From the NCBI GenBank assembly GCA_035524095.1, contig DATKPK010000007.1:1-19477 (forward strand): 19,477 bases of DNA, in the 5' to 3' direction. Below the pieces are notes generated by a model. The model worked only from the letters and a program-made list of their open reading frames with translations, made no database searches and was not told the origin of the DNA. A program made the position numbers and the translations under genes. Origin of the DNA: DATJUF01 sp035524095 (GTDB lineage Bacteria > Desulfobacterota > Binatia > Binatales > Binataceae). Shown here in pieces: positions 7,572 to 14,967 of the stretch (position 1 is its first letter; each line of letters opens with the position of its first letter).

Positions 7572-8969
7572 ATGGGAGCACCAAGTAGTCAACCCTGGAA
7601 CGAAGCAGAGCATCCGCGAAACCCCATCGGGCGTACGCGGGCGGTGCCCAGTTTCAAGCGCAAAGCGTCGGTAGCCAATGGGCAGGAGCGCGGGCAGGTC
7701 TTTATCTTGATGACCTTCGCTCTAGTAGCGGTGATGGGATCCGTGGCCCTCGCGGTGGATATGGGCTACATGGAGCATCAGAAAACCAAGATGCAGTCGG
7801 CGGCAGACGGCGCGGCGATAGCAGGTGCTTCCGCGCTGGCCGGCGGCTCGTCGTTGATCACCGCGGCGGCGGACGAAGACGCCTCACTCAATGGATTCAC
7901 TAACGGGTCCAACGGCACAACGGTCACAGTTAACAACCCGCCCAAGTCGGGACCGAACACCGGCAATAGCAGCTACGTTGAAGTAATCATCAGCCAGCCG
8001 CAAAACACATTCTTCCTGAAGGCTCTCAAATTCAAACAGATTACTGTAGGTGCGCGCGCCGTTGCGCAGGTAGAGAGCGCAGCAGGTTGCGTCTATGCGC
8101 TGGATACGTCGGCTTCGCTCGCGGTCAACCTGAGCAATGGTGTGAATATTACGTCGAGCTGCGGCGTGATCGTGGACTCAAGCAGCTCGTCCGGACTGAG
8201 CGTGATTGGTGGCGCGAAGCTGACCACGACCTCGGTCGGCGTCGCGGGAAGCAGTTATGCGATGAACAACGGCGGGTCGATCATCAAATATTCTAGCGGC
8301 GGCAGCCTGACACCCGTGACGGGGATGATCGCGGTGCCGGACCCTCTGGCGACGGTGCCGGAACCTACCGTCGGCGGGTGTACCTATACAGGCACACAAA
8401 CCTACAATTCGTATACAGCGACTCAGACCCCACCCTACAGCGGCAAATACTCGATTAGTCCTGGCACTTATTGCGGTGGAATCCAGGCGAGCAACGGTAT
8501 TTCGATTACATTCGGTTCCGGAACATACATTCTCGCGGGCGGCGGCATGTCGCTGCAGAACGGCGGCGGCACGACTACGGGGACTAACGTGACGTTCTAC
8601 AACACAACCGGTTCAGCGGCAGGTTACACAGGGTCGAATAACGCCTATGCCGGAATCAACATAGCTAACGGCGTGACTGCGACCTTCAGCGCGCCCACCT
8701 CTGGAACATTGTCCGGAATTCTATTCTTTCAGGATCGCAGCGTACCGAAGGGATCGGCGGCCAGCACCTTCGCCGGCGGGACGAGTGACACGCTCACGGG
8801 AGCATTGTACTTTCCGACTACGCAGTTGAACTACAGCAATGGCGCGAATGCGGCCTATACGATTCTAGTCGCCGACACGCTGACGTTTACAGGCGGCGCG
8901 ACGATGAACAATAACTATACGTCGCTGGCGAACGGATCGCCGATCGTGGCTGAGCGGTTGACCGAATAG
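7572..8969 (+). CDS. TadG-related pilus/secreted surface protein
   Basis: A 465-residue protein with one N-terminal membrane helix (~43-63) preceded by basic residues (KRKAS, then QERGQ). The helix and following VDMGYMEHQKTKMQSAADGAA match the Tad-like region of TadG proteins, which anchor in the inner membrane and assist Flp pilus assembly or act as a minor component. From ~150 the sequence is Ser/Gly/Thr/Asn-rich with short alternating strands, and suggests a beta-helix or other repetitive beta structure. It ends in a GALYFPTTQLNYSNG ... VADTLTFTGGATMNNN segment typical of large TadG relatives. Four Cys (in CVYAL, SSCG, GGCTY, TYCGG) could form disulfides. The ATG at 7572 has no clear Shine-Dalgarno; a GTG at 7644 is an alternative start and the true one is uncertain. 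First gene of a three-gene unit. Confidence 0.8.
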   Translation: MGAPSSQPWNEAEHPRNPIGRTRAVPSFKRKASVANGQERGQVFILMTFALVAVMGSVALAVDMGYMEHQKTKMQSAADGAAIAGASALAGGSSLITAAADEDASLNGFTNGSNGTTVTVNNPPKSGPNTGNSSYVEVIISQPQNTFFLKALKFKQITVGARAVAQVESAAGCVYALDTSASLAVNLSNGVNITSSCGVIVDSSSSSGLSVIGGAKLTTTSVGVAGSSYAMNNGGSIIKYSSGGSLTPVTGMIAVPDPLATVPEPTVGGCTYTGTQTYNSYTATQTPPYSGKYSISPGTYCGGIQASNGISITFGSGTYILAGGGMSLQNGGGTTTGTNVTFYNTTGSAAGYTGSNNAYAGINIANGVTATFSAPTSGTLSGILFFQDRSVPKGSAASTFAGGTSDTLTGALYFPTTQLNYSNGANAAYTILVADTLTFTGGATMNNNYTSLANGSPIVAERLTE

Positions 8970-8977
8970 TAAGACTC

Positions 8978-9469
8978 GTGGCTCATTTCGCGAAACGAAA
9001 TAGTGCAAAGCGGCACAGCTATCGCTATGCGGCTGGGCAGGCGGCAGCCGAACTGGCCCTGCTGGCGACTACGCTAGTCCTGATGCTCGGGGTTGCCGTT
9101 GAAATGGGCCGACTTGGTTATCTCGCGATGACGCTCGATGATGCGGCACGGGCCGGCGCCCAATACGGTGCTCAGAGCTATACGACTGACGGCAATACCA
9201 GCGGGATGAAAACTGCCGCGACTAACGCCGCTAGCAATATTGATGGGGCGAAGTGGTGGGGTTCGTCAGCCGCGTTCAGCGCGAGCGCGTCGACTTTCTG
9301 CGAATGCGATAACGGCACGGTGGTCACCTGCCCGGGTTCGTGCTCGTCGGGCGCACCGATTATCTATGTGCAAGTTAAAACACAGGCGAATTTCGTTCCA
9401 TTTCTGAGGATCCCAGGGTTACCGTCGACCTTTACAATCCACGGGCTGGCGACGATGCCGGTGCAATGA
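8978..9469 (+). CDS. TadE-like pseudopilin (first copy)
   Basis: A 163-residue TadE-family minor pilin. A basic leader (residues 1-18) precedes the class III/IV prepilin-type motif G20-QAAAE-L, with Glu at the +5 position and a hydrophobic helix to ~48. The family feature DDAARAGAQYGAQ follows (54-66). The exported domain has four closely spaced Cys (108, 110, 118, 122) suggestive of disulfides. The start is a GTG eight bases after the TadG-related stop, so the genes form one transcript. TadE proteins are processed by a prepilin peptidase and support assembly of Flp/Tad pili, but no TadV peptidase, Flp pilin or TadA/B/C is present here. Confidence 0.85.
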   Translation: MAHFAKRNSAKRHSYRYAAGQAAAELALLATTLVLMLGVAVEMGRLGYLAMTLDDAARAGAQYGAQSYTTDGNTSGMKTAATNAASNIDGAKWWGSSAAFSASASTFCECDNGTVVTCPGSCSSGAPIIYVQVKTQANFVPFLRIPGLPSTFTIHGLATMPVQ

Positions 9470-9478
9470 GGCAAGCTC

Positions 9479-9925
9479 ATGTGGAGGTCAGCCCGTGAGC
9501 GCGGAAGGCGAACTGAACTTGGCCAAGCGGCGACCGAGTTCGCGTTGATCGCGACAGCGTTAATTGCGCTGATCTTCGGCGTGGTTGACGTTGCGTACGC
9601 AATCTACGCCTATAACACAGTCTGTTACGCGGCGAGCAGTGCGATACGATACGCGTCGCTCAACGGCGCGTCGAGTTCCTCGCCGGCAACTTCGACCTCC
9701 GTTCAGTCATTAGTGATGAGCTTGGCAAATGGGCTCAACGCGACATCAAAGTGTCCGGCGAGCGGCGCCAAAGCACTCTGCGCGAGCACTACCTTCAACC
9801 CCAACAACAGCGCCGGCAGTACAGTCACGATCGTCGTGACATATGACTTCCAGCCATTCGGGCCGTTTCTGCCGAGCGCGGTGCTGGCGCTGTCCAGCAC
9901 GCGGCAGATGACCATTCCCGACTAA
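9479..9925 (+). CDS. TadE-like pseudopilin (second copy)
   Basis: A 148-residue TadE-family protein. A short basic leader (RSARERGRR) is followed by the prepilin-type site G15-QAATE-F with Glu at +5 and a helix to ~43. The segment VCYAASSAIRYASLNG replaces the usual ARAGARYA motif after the helix. The remaining ~85 residues are an exported Ser/Ala-rich domain ending in strands (TVTIVVTYDFQPFGPFLP), a pattern shared with other TadE/TadF proteins. GAGG at 9468-9471 gives a good ribosome-binding site for the ATG at 9479. It begins nine bases after the first TadE-like stop and is the last gene of the unit. It differs enough from the first copy to be a distinct minor pilin and not a recent duplicate. 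Confidence 0.85.
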   Translation: MWRSARERGRRTELGQAATEFALIATALIALIFGVVDVAYAIYAYNTVCYAASSAIRYASLNGASSSSPATSTSVQSLVMSLANGLNATSKCPASGAKALCASTTFNPNNSAGSTVTIVVTYDFQPFGPFLPSAVLALSSTRQMTIPD

Positions 9926-9940
9926 GATTTCTTCGGCGCG

Positions 9941-10213
9941 CTAGTTCCTTCGCGTGCCGCACGAACTGCCGCAGCCGCCGCTCCCGCATCCTTTGCCGGA
10001 CGGCGGTGGGGAGCCGAAGGTATAGCCGCGTTGCTCAAGCTCGGAGGCTCGGACCCATTCAAGTGGAGTTGTAACGCGGCTATCGCAATGGGCGCAGCGG
10101 CGGTGCGTGCTAGCGTCATCGTCAAAGGCCAGCGTGGTCAATACGAGCTTGTCGCAGGCGCTGCAATGCGCCATCGGGAAGGAAGATGAGGGATTGGGCG
10201 CAGCTTCGCGCAT
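9941..10213 (-). CDS. Small zinc-ribbon protein with Gly/Cys tail
   Basis: A 90-residue protein (or 77 residues if it starts at the ATG whose first base is 10174, which begins MAHCSACDK and may be the true start). Two CxxC knuckles (Cys17/20 and Cys40/43) form a classic zinc-ribbon core around LVLTTLAFDDDASTHRR. A helical segment (LEWVRASELEQRGY) follows, and the tail GKGCGSGGCGSSCGTRRN has three more Cys in a Gly/Ser context. This resembles the layout of FmdB-type putative regulatory zinc ribbons, but the core spacing is not identical and I do not assign it to that family. It is convergent with the pilin genes (15 bases between stops) and has no strong Shine-Dalgarno. Confidence 0.65.
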   Translation of the reverse strand: MREAAPNPSSSFPMAHCSACDKLVLTTLAFDDDASTHRRCAHCDSRVTTPLEWVRASELEQRGYTFGSPPPSGKGCGSGGCGSSCGTRRN

Positions 10214-10276
10214 AAGCCAAGCCTACATCATTTCCCGGCGTCGCACATGTGCCTCGTATGAAGCGAGTCGGCGCGC

Positions 10277-10301
10277 TCGCGTCTGAGACTTTTAGACGCG
10301 A
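10277..10301. repeat. Inverted repeat between zinc-ribbon and hydrolase genes
   Basis: TCGCGTCT (10277-10284) and AGACGCGA (10294-10301) form a perfect 8-bp inverted repeat around a 9-nt loop. It lies 20-44 bases beyond the end of the minus-strand hydrolase gene. No T tract follows on the minus strand, so it is at best an imperfect terminator or mRNA 3'-end hairpin. Confidence 0.4.
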
Positions 10302-10320
10302 CGTTAAACCGTAGCCTGCG

Positions 10321-11277
10321 TTAGGAGACCGTTTTCAGGAAACCCAACAAGGCTTCATTGGTGGGGCCTGGGCGTTCGGCTTGGACCCAATGGCCCGCGC
10401 CGTCGATGATGACCTTACCGCGCAAATTCGGCACCCATTGATCCATCATGGCGAGGAGTCCGCCGCCGCCGAAGGAAAGCACGATGTCTTTCGAGCCGGC
10501 GATGAAAAAAGCCGGCTGCTCAATCTTCGCGTGTTCCAGTTGGGGCGTGATCGCGATGTTACGATCGATATTGCGATACCAGTTGATCGGCCCGCGAAAG
10601 CCACTCTGCCGATATTGGGCGACGTAGTAATCGAGGTCCTCGGCGGTAAGCCATGAGGGCAGCGACGGCGGATCGACGAGGCCATCGAGGAATTTCGCCG
10701 ACGCAGGCTTCTTGACGAACCAGATACCTTGCGGTGCGTCGCCGGAAATCGAGAAATAGACCATCCGCAACGATTTGGGGATGTCGGTCTCTAGTTCGGC
10801 TTCGGCGACCCCGGGTTGCTGGAAATAGACGATGTACCAGAAGTTGTCGCCAAAGTTTTCCTGCTTGGTCATCACGCCTTCCCGGCCGCGAACGTACGGC
10901 ACGCTCATTCCAACCACGGCGCGAACGCGTTGAGGATGAAGCAACGCCGTATGCCATGCGACCGGCGCGCCCCAATCATGACCGACGACGATGAAGCGCT
11001 CGTGACCGAGCGCGGTTGCGAGCCCGGCTACATCGTTGGTCAGTTCGACAATGTTGTAAGCCTCGATGGCGGCTGGTTTATCACTACCGCCGTAACCACG
11101 CTGATCGGGAACGGCGACCTGGTAGCCAGCGGCCACGAGAGGATCAATCTGATGGCGCCACAAATACCAACTTTGCGGGAAGCCGTGGAGCAGAATGACG
11201 AGCGGCCCCTTGCCCTCGACGACGGTGCGCAGGGTGATACCGTTGGTTTTGATCATCTCAAAGTTGCGCTGTTTCAT
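10321..11277 (-). CDS. Epoxide hydrolase-like alpha/beta hydrolase
   Basis: A 318-residue soluble alpha/beta hydrolase with all hallmarks of the soluble epoxide hydrolase group, which open epoxides to diols through an Asp ester intermediate. The oxyanion loop is HGFPQSWYLWR (from 31), the nucleophile elbow GHDWGA has Asp101, and a DQRGYGGSD motif is present. The lid carries candidate ring-opening tyrosines in IVYFQQPG (Tyr151) and INWYRN (Tyr234). The acid is Asp264 in AGSKDIV and the base His296 in GAGHWVQ. A strong AGGAGG lies six bases before the ATG at 11277 and fixes the start; a longer open frame to 11478 overlaps the next gene and is rejected. It sits 82 bases downstream of a second, different hydrolase. 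The physiological epoxide is unknown. Confidence 0.9.
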   Translation of the reverse strand: MKQRNFEMIKTNGITLRTVVEGKGPLVILLHGFPQSWYLWRHQIDPLVAAGYQVAVPDQRGYGGSDKPAAIEAYNIVELTNDVAGLATALGHERFIVVGHDWGAPVAWHTALLHPQRVRAVVGMSVPYVRGREGVMTKQENFGDNFWYIVYFQQPGVAEAELETDIPKSLRMVYFSISGDAPQGIWFVKKPASAKFLDGLVDPPSLPSWLTAEDLDYYVAQYRQSGFRGPINWYRNIDRNIAITPQLEHAKIEQPAFFIAGSKDIVLSFGGGGLLAMMDQWVPNLRGKVIIDGAGHWVQAERPGPTNEALLGFLKTVS

Positions 11278-11359
11278 GGGTGTCCTCCTGGCGAATCGTC
11301 CTGATGCCGTGTCTGTGCCGGGTATAAGCCGATGAGCGAATTTTTGCGAGGGCGAATAC

Positions 11360-12202
11360 TCAGACTGTGGCGGTTTGCAGATGCTCAAGCAAAAGCTCTG
11401 CGATGCGATCCGGGAATTGATCGACAATAAAGTGGCCGCCACCTTCAAGCTCGACGAACTTGTAGGGGGCGCGAACAAACTCTGCCGTCAATTCCGCGGC
11501 GCGGCGGCCAACGGTCGCGTCGGCGCTGCCCCAGACATAAAGCGTCGGCATCGAGACCGGCGGAGTAGCCGAGGCGATGGTGTTTGCGCGATACCAATTT
11601 ACGGCGCTTTCGAGGGCGCAGTCCTCGGCGAGCATTGCCAGATAGAGGTTGACGTACGCGGCCGGGACGCCTCCTTGCTCCAGTCCGCTGCGCAGCCATT
11701 TGAAATTATCCTGGCGCAGGCGCGTGATCGCGTCGTCTTCGCGGAAGCCTCGATGATGGCGAGAACGGCCCGCTTGTTCAGGATCTTCGGCCATCGCGCG
11801 GGTGAAGGCGGTTGGATGCGGACGCGAGAGCACGGTGAGAGTCGCGACGCGCTCCGGATTGGCGGCAGCGATCAGCCATGCGAGTTGGCCGCCCCAATCA
11901 TGGCCGACGAGATGGAAGCGGCGCGCGCCGCACGCATCCATCAAACCCAGGGCGTCGCGGGTGAGACAATCGGTGGTGTAGGCTGCGACTTCGGACGGAC
12001 GCGCGTTCGTTGAATAGCCACGTTGATCGGGCGCGATTGCGCGAAATCCCTTTTCCTCAAGGGCATTCAGTTGATAACGCCACATGTGGCGATTTTGCGG
12101 GAAACCGTGGAGCATCAGGACGGCAGGGCCCGTGTCAGGGCCAGCGGTATCGACCGTGAGACGACAGTCGCCGACATTCAAAATTTGCGTTTGTATCCCC
12201 AC
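11360..12202 (-). CDS. Second alpha/beta hydrolase, epoxide hydrolase-like with altered lid
   Basis: A 280-residue alpha/beta hydrolase from the GTG at 12202, which has a GAGGG ribosome-binding element about five bases upstream. The ORF is open to 12328, but that would overlap cca by 65 bases and add unconserved residues. From the GTG: oxyanion loop HGFPQNRHMWR (32-), DQRGYSTNAR, nucleophile elbow GHDWGG with Asp102, acid Asp228 in WGSADATVG and base His257 in GGGHFIVDQF. Of the two lid tyrosines, one is present (Tyr204 in VNWYRAN). The region that should hold the other is Arg/His-rich (GRSRHHRGF) with no matching YFQ motif. The Asp nucleophile and HGFP loop leave epoxide hydrolase, haloacetate dehalogenase or another ester-intermediate hydrolase open. 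Probably co-transcribed with cca and the next hydrolase. Confidence 0.82.
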   Translation of the reverse strand: MGIQTQILNVGDCRLTVDTAGPDTGPAVLMLHGFPQNRHMWRYQLNALEEKGFRAIAPDQRGYSTNARPSEVAAYTTDCLTRDALGLMDACGARRFHLVGHDWGGQLAWLIAAANPERVATLTVLSRPHPTAFTRAMAEDPEQAGRSRHHRGFREDDAITRLRQDNFKWLRSGLEQGGVPAAYVNLYLAMLAEDCALESAVNWYRANTIASATPPVSMPTLYVWGSADATVGRRAAELTAEFVRAPYKFVELEGGGHFIVDQFPDRIAELLLEHLQTATV

Positions 12203-12263
12203 GACGCCCTCGCCAAGCGCTAAAGGTGATTTCAACCTAATACGACAGAGCGACGGCAAATAG

Positions 12264-13598
12264 CTATCGGACGTTCGGCGTTTGGTAATGGTCGGCGATA
12301 TAACGGAGAGCATCGTCGCGGCTGGCAAGCGCGCCGTCGAGATGGAGATCCTGGACTTCCGCCAAGATACGCTTGAATTCGGGGCCGGGCCGAAAGCCCA
12401 TCGAGATGAGATCGTCGCCGCCGATCAGGCGCGGGGGACGGATCTCGTCGACGGTCATCGAAGCGAGCGCCTTGCGGCAGAAATGATAGAAGCTGAGATC
12501 TGAGTTGGAGCCGAGCGCGTCGAAGCGAGCCAGTTCCAGCAATTCGCTGAAACCGTCTTCGGCGAGCATTTTCTTGAGAGTTGAAGGGCGCATTCGCGGG
12601 GCCATCGTGAGGCGGAGGTGGTAGCGGACGAGGTAGGCCACGCGATCCTGCACGAAACGCGAGCGGCGCAGACGGCGCATCAGATCTGCACCGATCGCGG
12701 CGCCCTGCTCTGTGTGGCCGTAATAAGTAGTCTTGCCTTCGGGTGTGACGGCGCGAGTGCGCGGCTTGGCGATATCGTGGAGCAGTGTGCCGAACGCGAG
12801 AGTCTCGGTGCATCCGCTCGGCAGCATCGAAAGCATCAGGCAGGTGTGACGGTAGACATCGCCCTCGGGATGATAGTTGGCAGGTTGCTCGCAGCCCTTG
12901 AGGTCGAGCACCTCGGGCATGATGGCCTCAGCAAGGCCACTCTCGACGAGCAAATCGAGACCACGCGCTGCGCGGCCTTCGGTCATGATCATGACGATTT
13001 CTTCGCCGATGCGTTCCGCGGAAATTCGCGAAATCGAAGGGGCGTCGCGCTGGATCGCGTTCCAGGTAGCAGGCTCGATGGTAAAATCGAGCCGTGCAGC
13101 GAAACGGACGGCGCGGAGCAGACGGAGATGATCTTCGCGGAAGCGTTCATCGGGGTTGCCGATTGCGCGGATGATACCCGCCCGCAAGTCGTATAAACCG
13201 CCAACGAGATCGATCACCTTACCGTCGACGGGGTCGAAATACATTCCGCCGATGGTGAAATCGCGCCGACGAACGTCTTCTTCGATGGTGCCATAGCTGA
13301 CGGCCGAGGGCCGGCGGCCATCGACGTAGGCTGCGTCGGCGCGAAACGTCGCGACCTCGAAAGGGTTGCCGTCGATCAGGACCATGATCACGCCGAAGCG
13401 GGCGCCGACTGCTACGGTATGCTCAAAGATGCTCTGGACGACTTCAGGCCGGGCGTCCGTGGCGATGTCGTAATCCTTGGCAGGCACGCCGAGAACGCGA
13501 TCGCGAACACATCCGCCAGCCAGGTAGGCGGCGAAGCCTTTGCTGCGCAATTTAGCGCAAATCTCGATAGCCTGTTTTTCTTTAGCGACGGGAGCCAT
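12264..13598 (-). CDS. cca: CCA tRNA nucleotidyltransferase (class II, HD-domain type)
   Basis: A 444-residue enzyme of the poly(A) polymerase / CCA-adding family, which builds or repairs the 3' CCA end of tRNA in the cytoplasm. The catalytic core shows YLAGGCVRDRVLG (25-37), the two metal-binding Asp in KDYDIATDA (Asp42, Asp44), VRRRDFTIGG (109-118), and ERFREDHLRLLRAVRFAARL (151-170). These are the class II nucleotidyltransferase and nucleotide-selection motifs. A C-terminal HD domain is indicated by His251 and the HD pair His274-Asp275 in LLHDIAKP. Many bacterial CCA enzymes combine these two domains, and the HD part often has 2',3'-cyclic phosphodiesterase or phosphatase activity. The start ATG lacks a strong Shine-Dalgarno. 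An A- versus poly(A)-specialised relative cannot be excluded without alignment. Two hydrolases follow on the same strand. Confidence 0.92.
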   Translation of the reverse strand: MAPVAKEKQAIEICAKLRSKGFAAYLAGGCVRDRVLGVPAKDYDIATDARPEVVQSIFEHTVAVGARFGVIMVLIDGNPFEVATFRADAAYVDGRRPSAVSYGTIEEDVRRRDFTIGGMYFDPVDGKVIDLVGGLYDLRAGIIRAIGNPDERFREDHLRLLRAVRFAARLDFTIEPATWNAIQRDAPSISRISAERIGEEIVMIMTEGRAARGLDLLVESGLAEAIMPEVLDLKGCEQPANYHPEGDVYRHTCLMLSMLPSGCTETLAFGTLLHDIAKPRTRAVTPEGKTTYYGHTEQGAAIGADLMRRLRRSRFVQDRVAYLVRYHLRLTMAPRMRPSTLKKMLAEDGFSELLELARFDALGSNSDLSFYHFCRKALASMTVDEIRPPRLIGGDDLISMGFRPGPEFKRILAEVQDLHLDGALASRDDALRYIADHYQTPNVR

Positions 13599-13766
13599 GG
13601 AACTAATGAAGTTTAACGGCTTGCCGGGGAGGCGCGCTATCGACTATAGAAGGCATCGCACGTTAGGGGAGACAGGATAGAAAACTCGGAAAAACTACGT
13701 TTGACGGGATCGGCCAGAAATGGTAACGGTTCCGCCCTAGAAAACCCACCGACTCGGGGAGGAAAA

Positions 13767-14249
13767 ATGGCGCTTAAACGTCTAAGAACGCGTAACTTGG
13801 GGGCCGTTTTGGTGTTGGGCGGCGCGTTGGTCGGATTAGTCGGATCGGCCGGGGCACAGAACATGGAGGGGAATCGGCCGACGCTCGGTCCCGGGGGGGC
13901 TGTAACTTCGGGCAAGATTGAGTTTCGGCAGTATTGTGCTCAGTGCCACGGGATGGATGCAACAGGCGATGGTCCGGTTGCCCCAGCACTCAAGAAGAAA
14001 CCCGCAAACTTGACGATGCTGTCGAAAAATAACGGCGGAGTATTCCCAGAGCAGGAAGTACGCGATTTTATTGATGGTACGAAGACTGCCGCCAGCCATG
14101 GCACCCGCGAGATGCCGATCTGGGGCTATGCCTTCATGTACCGGCAGGGCGCAATGACTGGCAGTGGGTCTCCGCCATTGAATCAGCGGCAGGTCGACCA
14201 AAAGATCAATATGCTGGTCAATTACGTCAAGAGCATCCAGATGCAGTAA
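13767..14249 (+). CDS. Periplasmic monohaem cytochrome c (first)
   Basis: A 160-residue exported class I-like cytochrome c. The signal peptide is basic (KRLRTRN) then hydrophobic (11-28), with a likely cleavage after the AGA near 30. A single haem site CAQCH (57-61) follows GKIEFRQY, and the likely sixth ligand is Met116 in TREMPIWG. The mid-region GDGPVAPALKKKPANLT is typical of small cytochromes of the PF13442 kind. GGGGAGG at 13756-13762, four bases from the ATG, fixes the start; the open frame upstream to 13701 is not coding. It is divergent from cca and followed, after a hairpin, by a second cytochrome c. Likely an electron carrier between membrane complexes; the partner is not encoded here. 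Confidence 0.9.
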   Translation: MALKRLRTRNLGAVLVLGGALVGLVGSAGAQNMEGNRPTLGPGGAVTSGKIEFRQYCAQCHGMDATGDGPVAPALKKKPANLTMLSKNNGGVFPEQEVRDFIDGTKTAASHGTREMPIWGYAFMYRQGAMTGSGSPPLNQRQVDQKINMLVNYVKSIQMQ

Positions 14250-14310
14250 ATTGGATGGGCTTGGCCCAAACTGCAGAAGGCAGCCTTGGCTGAAAACTGA
14301 CCTTACAATT

Positions 14311-14343
14311 AACGGCGCGACTCCTCATCGGGGCCGCGCCGTT
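14311..14343. terminator. Strong hairpin between the two cytochrome c genes
   Basis: AACGGCGCG (14311-14319) pairs perfectly with CGCGCCGTT (14335-14343). After one mismatch the stem continues with CTCC/GGGG (14321-14324 and 14330-14333) around a TCATC loop. There is only GTT and no T run afterwards, so it is not a classic terminator on the plus strand; it could be an attenuator or a stabilising processed 3' end that separates expression of the two cytochromes. Confidence 0.45.
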
Positions 14344-14366
14344 GGGCATTGCGATGGCGGCTCGCA

Positions 14367-14786
14367 ATGAATGAAGCTCGAGCGCGAAGCGTGTGGACGA
14401 TTGCAGAGTCTGGTCGCCGACTCGTCCTAATTTTGCTCATAGCGCTGATCGTGAGCGTCACGACTATGACGGCGAACGGGCGGGCCGATGCGGCCGGCGA
14501 TGCGCAGGCGGGTGCAACGTTGTTCGCGCATAATTGCGCGCGCTGTCATGGCAGGACCGGCAAGGGCGATGGTCCCGATCTCGCGAAGATCCACGCCGAC
14601 AATCCGCCGGATAACTGGACCGACAGAGAGACCAACGCCGAGTTGAGCGATTACAAGATCAGGAAAATCGTCACGGGCGGCGGACCAGCAGTCGACAAGT
14701 CGTCGAAGATGCCAGCTTTTGGAAGCAAGATTTCGCCTGCGCAAATCGACGACCTGATCGCATTTATCCGTACGCTGCCAAAGTAA
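14367..14786 (+). CDS. Periplasmic monohaem cytochrome c (second)
   Basis: A 139-residue exported cytochrome c. A basic N-terminus (residues 1-18) precedes a hydrophobic segment (~19-35) and a probable signal-peptidase site near ADA (40-43). The haem motif is CARCH (57-61), and the axial Met is probably Met115 in SKMPAFGSKI. The C-terminal helix is IDDLIAFIRTLPK, a common cytochrome c ending. The ATG at 14367 is preferred over a TTG at 14349; neither has a strong Shine-Dalgarno. The protein is clearly distinct in sequence from the upstream cytochrome, although both share a CxxCH followed by HG and GDGP, a common cytochrome c feature. Partner and pathway are unknown. Confidence 0.88.
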   Translation: MNEARARSVWTIAESGRRLVLILLIALIVSVTTMTANGRADAAGDAQAGATLFAHNCARCHGRTGKGDGPDLAKIHADNPPDNWTDRETNAELSDYKIRKIVTGGGPAVDKSSKMPAFGSKISPAQIDDLIAFIRTLPK

Positions 14787-14967
14787 TCCCTACCTAGATT
14801 CGAGTTGGCTTAATGCGCTGTTAATTATTCAAACTCACCCAAAGCTTGCAGCCAGCCGAGTGACGGCGGTAAATTTTCAGTTCTCGAGCGACATCAGGAA
14901 CCGTCAGCAACGCAGTGCCAGCCTGGTTTGCGAATCGCTGGCCGAAGAATCAGAAAGGAGACTCATC

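Noticed and set aside
11278..11478. N-terminal extension of the first epoxide hydrolase to an ATG at 11478
   Set aside because: It overlaps the second hydrolase, and a strong AGGAGG sits six bases before the ATG at 11277, which matches the family N-terminus.
12203..12328. Longer start for the second hydrolase at 12328
   Set aside because: It would overlap the cca 3' end by 65 bases and add unconserved residues; the GTG at 12202 has a nearby GAGGG.
12618..13196. A 192-codon open frame on the plus strand opposite cca
   Set aside because: The minus-strand cca shows all family motifs through this region; the antisense frame has no family features.
13701..13729. TTGACG with a 17-base spacer as a promoter for the first cytochrome c
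   Set aside because: The -35 is good but the matching -10 would be TAACGG, too poor to call.
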